Assembly: GCA_025201765.1 (NCBI GenBank)
Contig: MU623350.1
Coordinates: forward strand, 248,001-312,000
Direction: 5' to 3'
Length of the DNA: 64,000 nucleotides
Source of the DNA: Daldinia sp. FL1419
Lineage: Eukaryota > Ascomycota > Sordariomycetes > Xylariales > Hypoxylaceae
Below are positions 47,127 to 56,490 of the stretch, in pieces; positions within the stretch are counted from its first letter, which is position 1, and each line of letters starts with the position of its first letter. The position numbers were made by a program, and so were the translations under genes. The notes under the pieces were generated by a model that saw only the letters and a list, made by a program, of their open reading frames with translations, did not search any database and was not told where the DNA came from.

Positions 47127-49470
47127 TTTGTTCTATGAACTCGTTCACTCTCGAGTGGACGCTACGGTATGCCGTCAAGACGGTCGAATTGATATTGAAT
47201 TATCGACTGTTTCTTTTATCTACACCTTGAGGGTTTTCGAAGGAAAACGTGCAGGTGTAGTGATTCGGAACGTGATATGGTTTCAAGTACCCTCAAGTTG
47301 AATATTTATTTTGTATGCGGGATCTGGAGGTCAGGTCGGACTTGGAAGGCAGGGTCGATGATGGGGCGAGGTCGGGGCCGTCAGGTTAGATGACGGCAGG
47401 GACAACGAGAAGAGTGATATGATAGAGATCCGGCTGGGACCTTGTACGCTCGTGTTGCAAGGCGGAATATTTGATAGGACGAGAAGTTGTGATGAATCTG
47501 ACGGTAGCTGAGGACGATTTTGATAAGAGGTAGAAAGGAGGTTTTGCTAGCTTGACCAGAACGAGTATGTGATGATCAAGTCGGCGGCAGTGTATGTAAT
47601 GACGAAGTAGGAGTAGTGAATTGGAAAAGAGGTGGTAGGATCAGAGACGTAATCAGTTCTCAAACCTTTTACTCCGTCAAACAGGAAACACCCTTAAAGG
47701 TATATTTCTCGATTCCGACTTCCTTATTTTTATTTCCTATGCCTTCCCTATTCTAGCGCCGCTGCTCTTTTTGCACTTCTTCCAACGAGAGAAGCTGCTT
47801 CTCAAGCAGGTAATAACCTGTTAGGGCGGTGGATAATAAGGTCAACCCGCGTCGCGTTTGGCGACTCTCTGCGTGAATCAAGATGCGCCAAAGCGATTAT
47901 AAAATTCCTTTCCTCCTACTGCGGGTAGGTGCAGTTAAGGAGTTCTCTATAAGCGACGGAAGCTTGTTGCTTCTTAAGCTCGATTGCGAAACTACCTCAA
48001 CAAACCTCAACAAGGGGGGAAGAAGGCGGGACGATGGAGAAATTAAACTGACTATAGAAATAGAAAGGGGAGGGAAGAGGGGGGTTGAAAAAAAAAAAAA
48101 AAGGAAGTAATGTAGTGCTGAGGGTTCGTAACGCGGGCGATTGGGGGGGAGGATGGATACGGCTTTACGAAGAAGGACGAAAGGGGGGGGATAAAGATTG
48201 AATTGAAGGAGGCGAGATGCGTGTTGTAAAAGGTTGGAGGTTGTCTACATAAAGGTTGTCTCACTTGAATGCAAGAAAGATCTAACCATTACAGTGGACA
48301 CCGTATGCGCAGTGCAGTTCGCAAGTGCCAGTTGTGACTTTTTGCTTTACAGTGGACCTTCGCTGCTTTTTTTGTAAAAAGGTACTATGTAGGTTAGTAA
48401 TGGGGCTCCTCCACACGGAATCTTAGGGGAGGTTAACGTCCAAGCGTCATGGATTTCCACCTAATTGGCTCTAGCGTCACTGTGCGTTCCTTGAATTTAG
48501 CTCCGCTTCGTATCTGAGTTAGTTACCTAAGTGAGGTACCTAGGTTACTCTTTAGTAGCAATTGAAGTCTTCCTATTTTTTTTATTTTATTTTTGTTCAG
48601 GTCTTCTACCTATTAGGTACTATTGAATGTTCGTTACTGTAGAACAGGTATTTCATCAGCCCCGTCACAGATAAACACCTAACCTAAGTATCAACCGTAT
48701 CTATATGTATAAGATAGATTGTACTTTTACGTGGGTTCGATTTAATTTTGTTATGATGTTTGTCCGTACAAAACAATCGTACGCCACCAATAAGAACAGG
48801 CTCTTTATCGTTCCAGCATCTACTGTACTGCCTTACGTGCATACTACCTAAGGTACGTCGTACAACACACCCGTATACACCATGAAGGGTTTCGATTTCA
48901 TAGTTGCGATGCACATTTTTCTTGATCCCTAGTGTATATTATCCCGGATATCTTAATTTTAGCAATCCTAGCATGAATTGTTACGGGTAAAAGGGAAAAA
49001 AAAGAAAAGGGTTTTTTTTTGTTTTTTTTTTGTGTGTGTGAATACCTACCTAACTAATTGGATACTGTTAGGTTTACAGGTGGCTTCTGGAGGAGAAAAA
49101 CAAAAGCTACCTACCTACTAACCGGTTAGTATATCAAATATTTTGTTGGAATTGGAATTAATCAACAAGAGTTGCTTCAGCCTTCAGGATTGTTTGTGCC
49201 GCAGATCCATCGGCACTTGGCCCTGCGTTGCATTTCTTGGCGACCCCCTTGAACCGTGCTCTCAGGCTTCTCGGGCTCTTTAGCTGGACCGCTGTTTAAC
49301 TGCATATTGCAGAAAATATAAAATACAGACGACAGTGCATTACATATGAACTGCAAGCTGCAAGACATCAACCGCATTTTACCCTGCTAGAAAGTAACAT
49401 TTCCTGAACTCTCACGAAGGTCTTACCTATTCGATATTGGCAATTTGAATAGCCAACTACTCAAACGGAG
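47127..49470. other. Divergent intergenic region
   Basis: Upstream regions of the KH-protein gene (minus) and the CENP-K-like gene (plus). Holds purine-rich tracts near 48060-48190 and GGTACCTA words near 48535. Frames found there are low-complexity. No gene supported. Confidence 0.55.
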
Positions 49471-50481
49471 ATGGAAATGGATACCAGAGCGCGTCCAAGT
49501 GATGAGTCGGATCTGTTTCACACCTCCCGTCTCCAAGAAACCCTGCGAGAGCTTCAGGAGCAAGTTAAAGAGCGCGAAGCTGCATTAAACGAGCTGCGTG
49601 CCACTTCAAGCTTGCATCGTATGAGCCAATCTCAGCCCCCAACCGCGCCATGGGATATTATGAGGATAGCTTACGACGAGCTCGCGTCACAGATACCATT
49701 CTTACCCTATCCCGAATCCGTACTGCCCGCTCTTCTAGCTCTTCGCAAAACTCACCAGACCGCGGAGGAGACGAGGGCTTATTTGGCTTCTCATAAAAAC
49801 TCGGTTGAGAAAACCAAGCGACGACTGGAGGTGGAAAAATCTAATCTCGAAGATCAGAAGGCACTCTCGCAGAGCTTGCGGAATCGCATACAAACACTGC
49901 GGGATGGCTTAGAAAGCCGAATGGAAATGGGTCCGGAAGACATAGCCACTGAACGGATAAACGAGTTGAAGCAAAAGAAACAGTACTACGACAAAGAAAC
50001 GTCGACACTTCTCAAAGCGCTCAGGAAATTCATTGACGAGCATCTTGCAGGAATGCTTGCCGCCGAAGAGCTCGGAGGTCCCGTAGTTGGTGATATCATG
50101 GATATCGACGGGGACGACCTCGTAGCAGGATTCAGTTCTCAGGGCAAGCTAAAGAAGGCAAAGGAGAATCCCGATCAGGACAAACGTCAGCGACGCATTG
50201 ACGAGATATGGGGTATACGAGACGACGACGAGTCGACAGAAAGAGCTAAGGGGGGTCGTCGGGACGAAGCTGCGGCTGCCGGCGAGGAAATGCGTACCTT
50301 GACGGAGGAATTACTCAATGCCTTGGCGCAATCCGACGGTGACAGCTCTGCTTCCTACGTCCAGCTTCCCAAGGAGACGGCAGCTGCAAGGTTTCTCGTC
50401 AGATCCAAAGTCGCACAGTTTCATCCTAGGGACTCTACGAAACTTCGACTAATCGACTTCGGTAAAGACCTGGATGAATAA
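49471..50481 (+). CDS. Coiled-coil protein, probable kinetochore subunit CENP-K/Sim4
   Basis: Intronless, 336 aa. Two coiled-coil segments (about 19-48, LQETLRELQEQVKEREAALN; and about 90-200, KTHQTAEETRAYLASHKNSV onward) flank a short conserved-looking segment (WDIMRIAYDELASQIPFLPY). The C-terminus AAARFLVRSKVAQFHPRDST then KLRLIDFGKDLDE resembles what I recall of fungal CENP-K (Sim4) proteins, part of the inner kinetochore CCAN. That identification rests on memory of the C-terminal block and the coiled-coil layout, so it is moderate. No signal peptide or membrane segment. ATG at 49471 is the first in frame; a second ATG follows two codons later. Confidence 0.6.
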   Translation: MEMDTRARPSDESDLFHTSRLQETLRELQEQVKEREAALNELRATSSLHRMSQSQPPTAPWDIMRIAYDELASQIPFLPYPESVLPALLALRKTHQTAEETRAYLASHKNSVEKTKRRLEVEKSNLEDQKALSQSLRNRIQTLRDGLESRMEMGPEDIATERINELKQKKQYYDKETSTLLKALRKFIDEHLAGMLAAEELGGPVVGDIMDIDGDDLVAGFSSQGKLKKAKENPDQDKRQRRIDEIWGIRDDDESTERAKGGRRDEAAAAGEEMRTLTEELLNALAQSDGDSSASYVQLPKETAAARFLVRSKVAQFHPRDSTKLRLIDFGKDLDE

Positions 50482-50997
50482 ATGCTCTCAGACTTTTATC
50501 TCGGGGCTCACGATCTACTCATGTATATACGAAGCGTAAATCATTGCACATATTATATATACCTCCATAGCAGCTATCAATCAAGAAGGAGATATCCATC
50601 TCCGATTGGAATCAATACCTTGATTAGAGAGATATTGGAGTTAATAGGCATTGTGAGATGTGGACACTCGTGAAATTCATCGACTCGAAAAGAAGTGACT
50701 CGGTAAGTGACTCGATAAACAACAACCTTTTGTTATAACAACTCCTAGTTATTCATATATCCAAACTCCGAGGTCAAATTTAGAACAATCTATATCTATC
50801 TAGGATTCCGAGATAACGGAAACGAGGAATGATGTATCATGAATGACAACAGACCGATCTTAGGTATCAATGAGATGCACTAAATGTACCTAGGTAGGTA
50901 GGTTAGGTACAATACCTACCTAAATATGTAGGTAGGTACAGTAGTACAGCATATCTTTCGGCCATTGGCCAATTAGCATCGAATCCCCTTCCCTATA
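50482..50997. other. Intergenic, DUT1 upstream region
   Basis: No gene. Dense TAGGTA/GGTACC words at 50887-50945, immediately upstream of the DUT1 promoter motifs. Confidence 0.6.
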
Positions 50998-51020
50998 ACG
51001 CGTCCGCCGCACCCACGCGT
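50998..51020 (+). promoter_or_regulatory. Paired MluI cell-cycle boxes upstream of DUT1
   Basis: Two ACGCGT hexamers at 50998-51003 and 51015-51020, 17 bp start to start, 40-60 bp before the first dUTPase ATG. ACGCGT is the MCB element bound by MBF-type factors that drive G1/S genes in fungi. Confidence 0.6.
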
Positions 51021-51060
51021 CCCACTGCCAGCTCTGCACCGTACATTGTACCTACGAGCT

Positions 51061-51858
51061 ATGTACGTCCACGTATATCCCACTTTCCGACGTAGCGTAT
51101 GTAAATCTTTCCTCACCGCAACTGCCACAACCCGAATTCCCACAAACCCAATTCCCAAAATACTGTTTAAGCAAAGAGGCAGACTCGCCCTTCCGATTGT
51201 TCTCTTCGTACAAAAGCAAGGTCTCAGGACTATGACCGCCGCTGCATCTGCCACTTCACCGCCGACTTCACCGCCCGCCAAAAGAGTCAAGACTACGGAT
51301 ACGCCTGCAACTAGTACCGCTGCTACCACCGACAGCGCAAACGCCACCACGGAAAACAACACCACCACCACAGCCGAAACAATGTCCTCCTCCACAACCA
51401 CCAACGACCACACCCAAACCCTCTCTCAATCCCCCCCGCTGCTCATCAAAAAGCTCTCCCCCACCGCCAAACTCCCCACCCGCGGCAGCGCCTTCGCCGC
51501 CGGCTACGACCTCTACGCCTCGCGCCCGGCCACGATCCCGTCTCGCGGCAAAGCCCTCGTCGAGACCGACATCTCGATCGCCGTGCCGGCGGGGACCTAC
51601 GGGCGGATCGCGCCGCGGTCCGGGCTCGCGGCCAAGCACTTCATCGACACGGGGGCCGGCGTCATCGACGCCGACTACCGCGGCCCCGTCAAGGTGCTGC
51701 TGTTCAACCACTCCGAGGCGGATTTCCCCGTCGCGGAGGGCGACCGCGTCGCGCAGCTCGTCGTCGAGAGGATCTACACCCCCGACGTCGTCGAGGTCGA
51801 CGAGCTGGAGGAGAGCGTGAGGGGCGCCGGGGGGTTTGGAAGTACGGGGTCGAACTAG
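51061..51858 (+). CDS. DUT1: dUTP diphosphatase (dUTPase)
   Basis: Trimeric enzyme hydrolysing dUTP to dUMP and pyrophosphate, keeping uracil out of DNA and supplying dUMP for dTMP synthesis. All five motifs are present in the 265-aa reading from 51061: AGYDLYA (147-153), PRSGLA (185-190), GVIDADYRG (200-208), GDRVAQLVVE (227-236) and RGAGGFGSTG (254-263). Residues 1-60 are basic and Ser/Thr-rich without acids (VYPTFRRSVCKSFLTATATT), fitting a mitochondrial targeting peptide; a second in-frame ATG at 51232 (MTAAAS) would give a 208-aa nuclear/cytosolic form. Residues 65-130 are a Thr/Ala linker. The catalytic part (51430-51850) is far richer in G+C than its surroundings. No intron. It converges with the pyridoxal kinase gene. 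Confidence 0.95.
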   Translation: MYVHVYPTFRRSVCKSFLTATATTRIPTNPIPKILFKQRGRLALPIVLFVQKQGLRTMTAAASATSPPTSPPAKRVKTTDTPATSTAATTDSANATTENNTTTTAETMSSSTTTNDHTQTLSQSPPLLIKKLSPTAKLPTRGSAFAAGYDLYASRPATIPSRGKALVETDISIAVPAGTYGRIAPRSGLAAKHFIDTGAGVIDADYRGPVKVLLFNHSEADFPVAEGDRVAQLVVERIYTPDVVEVDELEESVRGAGGFGSTGSN

Positions 51859-52396
51859 GCGGGTACCTACTGGGTACCTACCTAAGGTTTGCTCTGGTCT
51901 AGTTTGACTGCCTACTTGATAAGGGTGATGATGTAGCGGAACTGGACGGGGACGATAAAAGGTGGAGGGCCGGCTAGGTTTGAAAGAGGACGGATTATAC
52001 CGTGATAATACACCCCGAGCATATGGCAGCTTAAGCCTCTTATTCCAACTCTAGCTGACAACGGCCGACTACTTCGCTAAGCTTCCTAGGGAATCGATTG
52101 GCTAGCTAGAGAAAAGAAATATTGGCGAGTAGAAGGTATAACGAAAAAAAAAAAAAAAAAAGGTCTAACCCATTAATAAAGGGGATGGGGCATGAAGAAA
52201 ATAAATATAAACATTTAGCTACGAGATTACCACTTCAGCCTAGAAATAAGCTCTCCGCGGAATCGTTGAATAGGAGTATTTCTGGTGATATAATGTCATA
52301 TTTCTATTCTCTATGATCCGATATAAGCAAGCGGATGCCCACGTATCATGAGTCTAACCTAATCCTTTTTCTCTAGAATGCTATATCCAAGTATAT
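51859..52396. other. Convergent intergenic region
   Basis: 3' flanks of DUT1 and the pyridoxal kinase gene; contains GGTACCTA words just after the DUT1 stop and an A tract near 52143-52160. No gene. Confidence 0.65.
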
Positions 52397-53829
52397 TTAC
52401 ATCTTCTCCGCGCGATACTCTACCTTGGGATTGCGTAGGCTTCCTAGATTCCTCGCAAGCTTTAGTTCCGAAGCTCTAGACTTTACTAGATGCAGTGTCT
52501 TCTCATCCAGGTCTTTATCTTTCTGCTTCTCCGCCAGTACGGCTGTTAAGCTTGCGCATGTGCGGTCCAAAACCTCGTGCATGCTAGCCAGCACCTTCTC
52601 TGCTGCTCGTGTGAGCGGCAATTCTAGAGCATCGATGTCATCGGGACTAAGCCACGAAAGCTTTTCAACCAGAGACCCATTCCCATCGTTATGCTTATCA
52701 TAATTGGTTACCGCCTCTCGCATGCGGGCTACCATTAGTGCCGCAAACATATCTCCTGTTCCGCTAAAGTAGCACTCGAACACCGGGAACGTGATTCTGA
52801 AGATTCGAGGATGTCGGTCTGAAGTCATAGTCGAACCTACGACCGACATGGTGCGGGTGGTCTGCGTAGAGGAGGATGAGTCGGCGGGTGGCAAGGAAAC
52901 GGACGTGATAACGATATGAGGAACACCAGACTCTTGGTGTAAGACTCGAATCGCATTCTCGAGCGAGGCAAAATCGGTAATCTTTACGCCGGAAAGGAGT
53001 CTATCAGGAGGGAAAGTTTAGCCAACGTACTTACACGCTTTCCCCAACCATCACCTCTAAGGTAAGGTTCCATTGGGGCCATCGTCCGTCTATTTAAGGA
53101 AAGGGGTGTGTCTGAGGAGAACGGACTTACTCAGCTTCGAATTGGTTGGGTAAGATAAGGTCAGCATGTTGTATCAAGTTCTTATACGCAGGTACGACAT
53201 CTTCTGCGACGTATAGGCGGCCGTTATCACCCATAACTGGATCTAGCACCCAGAAAAAGCTTCCTGGTTTCTGGGCCTTTGACTTCTGCTTGAGCTCCTT
53301 GCCGATGTTTCCGACAGCTTCGACGGCGGCCGCGCCGGGAACATATCCTGAGAGCATCATGTCGAAGTCGTCTAGGTACGATTGCTTTAGGCCATCCCAC
53401 AGATCTGTGATCTCTTGTGCTGATACGCGTGTGCCCTTCCATTGCTTGTAACCCGTGTGATTGCCTTTATGTTTGATACTCCTGTTAGAACGTACGATAC
53501 TCGGACACGGAGCAGCGATCGACAATCATGAACGTACTGAACTGCACGGTGTTCATAGCGGAAACATCGCAGCCCATAGACTGCAACGCAAAGACGGCAA
53601 TCTTATTCCCTACGTTCCTATCCGCGGAAACCTGGTGTTAACGGAGGCATCGTCGACGGTTTTGATATACTAGTATAAATCTAAAACTCTCACCCTGAGA
53701 CAACCTTCAGAGCAGGAAATTAGCTACTAGAAAATAGGAAACTGACTGCTAGAAGCATTGGCTATTCCCTACATGGCTGGCGACGGCTAAGACGCTCGTC
53801 TCCGGGACGAACGGTGGTTCGGCACTCAT
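52397..53829 (-). CDS. Pyridoxal kinase
   Basis: Ribokinase-fold enzyme that phosphorylates pyridoxal, pyridoxine and pyridoxamine in vitamin B6 salvage (BUD16/PDXK family). Five exons: 53829-53773, an 11-nt microexon 53704-53694, 53617-53538, 53464-53131 and 53000-52397, totalling 361 aa. The microexon supplies the codons for VVSG, giving ASHVVSGNVGNKIAVFALQ, which matches the family's SHVxxGYVGN motif without indels. Introns 1 and 2 are then 68 and 76 nt with plausible branch sites. Further landmarks: NTVQFSNHTGYKQWKGTR, DPVMGDNGRLYV, ILPNQFEAELLSG, and the catalytic GTGD loop in YFSGTGDMFAALMVAR. Family tyrosine in GYVGN is Asn here. A simpler model joins exon 1 to 53631 directly but gives a one-residue insertion and a degraded motif. 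Confidence 0.9.
53694..53704 (-). other. 11-nt microexon of the pyridoxal kinase gene
   Basis: GTTGTCTCAGG, preceded by CTGAAG (acceptor) and followed by GTGAGA (donor). It encodes V, V, S and two bases of G, completing the conserved SHVVxG motif and preserving frame (phase 0 in, phase 2 out). Confidence 0.8.
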
Positions 53830-54646
53830 GCGGACGGTTTGGAGTTGATATTGCTAAGACGAAGAGGATGCGAATTGGCTAAGTGTATTACTAGAGAAAG
53901 TCAAGTATTTTAATCACGTTCCACAAAGCCATTCGAGGAAGTAAGCATTGAAGGAAGAAAAGAGCGGAGGGTTCCAGACGGAAGCCGTGATAATAAATAT
54001 AATAAATATAAACCTCCGCGCCGAGTTGCCGAGGACAATAATAAGACGCATGACTCTTGATAAGACCATTGAAAAGTTGAGTCTAAGCCTGATAGAATTG
54101 CCCCGCCATGACGGATAGCTCCACACTAATCTGCTTTGAGCTTTGCAGATGCTCACTTGTTACATGTACGTATGTACGTATGTACCGTATACTGTACATC
54201 GCATATGTGCCTAGCTTGAGTTATTCCAGTACATCCATACATTCCATAGGTAGGTAGTATATCTATGTAAGGTACTGGCTTAGGTAGCATCGTGGTACTA
54301 CCGTGACGTTATGTACCTAGGTAGGCAGCAGCAGATATATAAAACTTTCTGTACGTTGTCGGCTAGGAAAAAATAAATTTATATTAGGGCTGTTCAAGCC
54401 CGTTGATCTGCCTCTCTTATCCTCAATCGCCTCATACACGTAGCTATGGACTAATACTGCATTTAAAGCCAACGCGTCCGAAAAGCCTATATTAATAATG
54501 CAACTAACACGTTGCATGCAGTATTCGTTCGTATCCGTTTCGTAAAGCACGAGGAATTCCAAGGCAAATCCCGTGGTAGTCTACTACCCCCAAATATCGA
54601 CGTGGTATATTCGTGGTTCTCATTAATTTCTGCCTCCATTATTCCT
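53830..54646. other. Intergenic between PCNA and pyridoxal kinase
   Basis: 3' flank of PCNA and promoter side of pyridoxal kinase. GTACGTATGTACGTATGTAC-type alternating words near 54165-54185 and GGTA/TACC words near 54245-54325. No gene. Confidence 0.6.
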
Positions 54647-55612
54647 TTACTCTTCGTCGCCGATCTATAAGCTCAATATTAGTATATTTTACACGCCGAT
54701 TATTAAGGGGTTTCGTGACATACCTTGGGAGCGAGGTAAAATCTCAAGTAGCTGCTGCCGGATAGTCCGTACTCCACTAGAAGAGGTACCTCGTTGGATA
54801 GGCAGATCTTGACAGTGTTCGACAGGGCCTGAGCCTTGCAGAAGTTGACCAGGTACTTGAGGGAGAAAGTAAGGCCAACCGGCTCGGTAAGTTCGATGTC
54901 AATGTTGAGATCGGGCTTGTCGACGTTCTGGTGGCTGCGGAGGGTAACAGCACCGTTACCAATGTCACCGTTGCAAGAGAATTTCACTCCGTCCTTGGTA
55001 GCGTCGATCGTCACTTGTACGCGTTAGCTATGTTCTTTCGTGGCAAAGCAACCACAGTCGAAGAACATAAAGTATCACTTACCGGATTCGGACATGGCCA
55101 TCAAATCCGTGCAGATACGTCGAAACTCGGCTGATGGCATAGAAATAGTAGCAGCATACTCCGTCTCGGGAATACCCAAGTGCTCCTGGTCGATATCCAT
55201 GAGCTTCAAGTCATATTCGCTGATACGGTCGTTCTCGCTGCTCTCGAAAACAAGGTTGAGGGAGTCGGGCGCATCCTCGGCTTTCAGGGTGAGGATATCC
55301 TCGTTCTGTGCAGCGCGTAGAACTTTTGTGAGAGAGACGAGGTTCACACCGAGGGCGATATTGCGGTCGCAGCGGTAAGGGGAGAAGCCTTCGGCCTTCA
55401 ACATCATCGACACTAAGGCGACGTGGGAGTTGTCCATGGCCTGCAGCGCGATACCCGAGTCATTGCAGTCGAAGTTGCAATCCTGCACCAGGTCCTTGAT
55501 GGAATCAACCACCTATGCCATGTCAGCTTCAATTTGGAGCAGGGGGGCGCATACAATTGGGTAGACATACCTTCTTCAGGATCTGAGCCTGCTCAAGTCG
55601 TGCCTCTAACAT
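54647..55612 (-). CDS. PCNA: Proliferating cell nuclear antigen (PCNA sliding clamp)
   Basis: Trimeric DNA clamp that tethers polymerases and repair factors in the nucleus. Four exons (55612-55571, 55512-55083, 55013-54724, 54664-54647) join in frame to 259 aa, the standard length. Start MLEARLEQAQILKK; central features include QAMDNSHVALVSMML, ENDRISEYDLKLMDIDQEHLG (interdomain connector loop region), KFSCNGDIGNG; end FYLAPKIGDEE. The model places lysine 164, the conserved ubiquitin/SUMO acceptor, in TKDGVKF, which supports the exon joins. The last coding exon is only 18 nt (IGDEE and stop). Upstream lies a cluster of MluI boxes, suggesting G1/S control. It is tandem with the vezatin-like gene, which is transcribed towards it. 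Confidence 0.97.
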
Positions 55613-56490
55613 GGTGATCGATTATAGGGGGAAGGAGTAAAATGAACTGTCAATGAAGTTGAGAATCTGTGAACGACGAATATGAATCGGTAAGAAAGAT
55701 GACTCGAGGTATAATTGTCGTCGTACGGATTTGTTCGCAGCTGAGGTTGTTGTCGGGAGAAAGTGTTCTAAAATTGGTTATGCTAGAGAAATATTTGTCT
55801 AGAAATATAATTCTAGAAATTAGTGGGATAAGCTGGGGAATGGAGACGCGTTGAGTGGTTGGACGCGTCCTTAATTGAAGGCAGACGCGCAAAAGCCCCA
55901 CCCTTGACTTGGGCAGCAGCGGTACGCCTGGTAGCTACACTATAATTATATTAGGGTACACCTTAGGAGGTACCTGCCTAGCTAATAGACCAATCACACG
56001 AGTAATTTGACATCTTCCTACAGCACCTCAGTAGGTAACTCATACATAGCTTATCGTCGTAATATACACCTACCTAGGTTAGGTTTATACCCCTGATTCC
56101 CACTTACGTCACATGTATGGTAGAAACGCAATCTATCGCATCTTCTCAAAGGAGATTTTTTATTATGTTGTATGTACCTTATGTATACGCCCAGCTAGGC
56201 GACTGCCCCTGGTTTATGTGTATATATGTACGAGCGACATAGAAAAGACATTATAGGCAAAGATCGTATGGATAACCAGCTCTCTATGCAGTGAAATCCC
56301 CCCCCAAAACCAAAGTGAAAAAAAAAAAAAAAAAGCAAACGCCACGACGAAGTCAACTTCGAATCGGATCGCTCTCTATCCCAAAATGCGCCATATTACA
56401 ACCGATGACCCAGTTCATAATCTAATCATTACCCGCGCCTTGGGCCAAGCTGGTGCTGTTTGTCGAAATGATACAGTGTTAATGAAATTT
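55613..56490. other. Intergenic, PCNA promoter region
   Basis: Between the PCNA start and the stop of the vezatin-like gene, both minus strand. Besides the MluI-box cluster it holds GGTACCT/CCTAGGTT words near 55970-56090 and an A tract near 56318-56334. No gene. Confidence 0.6.
55846..55890 (-). promoter_or_regulatory. MluI cell-cycle box cluster upstream of PCNA
   Basis: ACGCGT at 55846-55851 and 55863-55868 (17 bp apart) plus a near match ACGCGC at 55885-55890, about 235-280 bp upstream of the PCNA ATG. PCNA is a classic G1/S-induced gene, so MBF-type control is plausible. Confidence 0.65.

Noticed and set aside
51268..51711. 147-codon minus-strand frame opposite dUTPase
   Set aside because: It arises because G+C-rich codons on the plus strand suppress stops; the product is low-complexity Gly/Arg/Val and the plus strand carries all five dUTPase motifs.
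53631..53773. Two-exon start of pyridoxal kinase using the CACCAG acceptor
   Set aside because: In frame, but gives SHVSADRNVGN with an insertion in a conserved motif; the microexon model restores SHVVSGNVGN.
54474..54479. ACGCGT downstream of PCNA as a further cell-cycle box
   Set aside because: It lies in the 3' flank of PCNA, about 650 bp upstream of pyridoxal kinase and unpaired; single ACGCGT copies are expected by chance.
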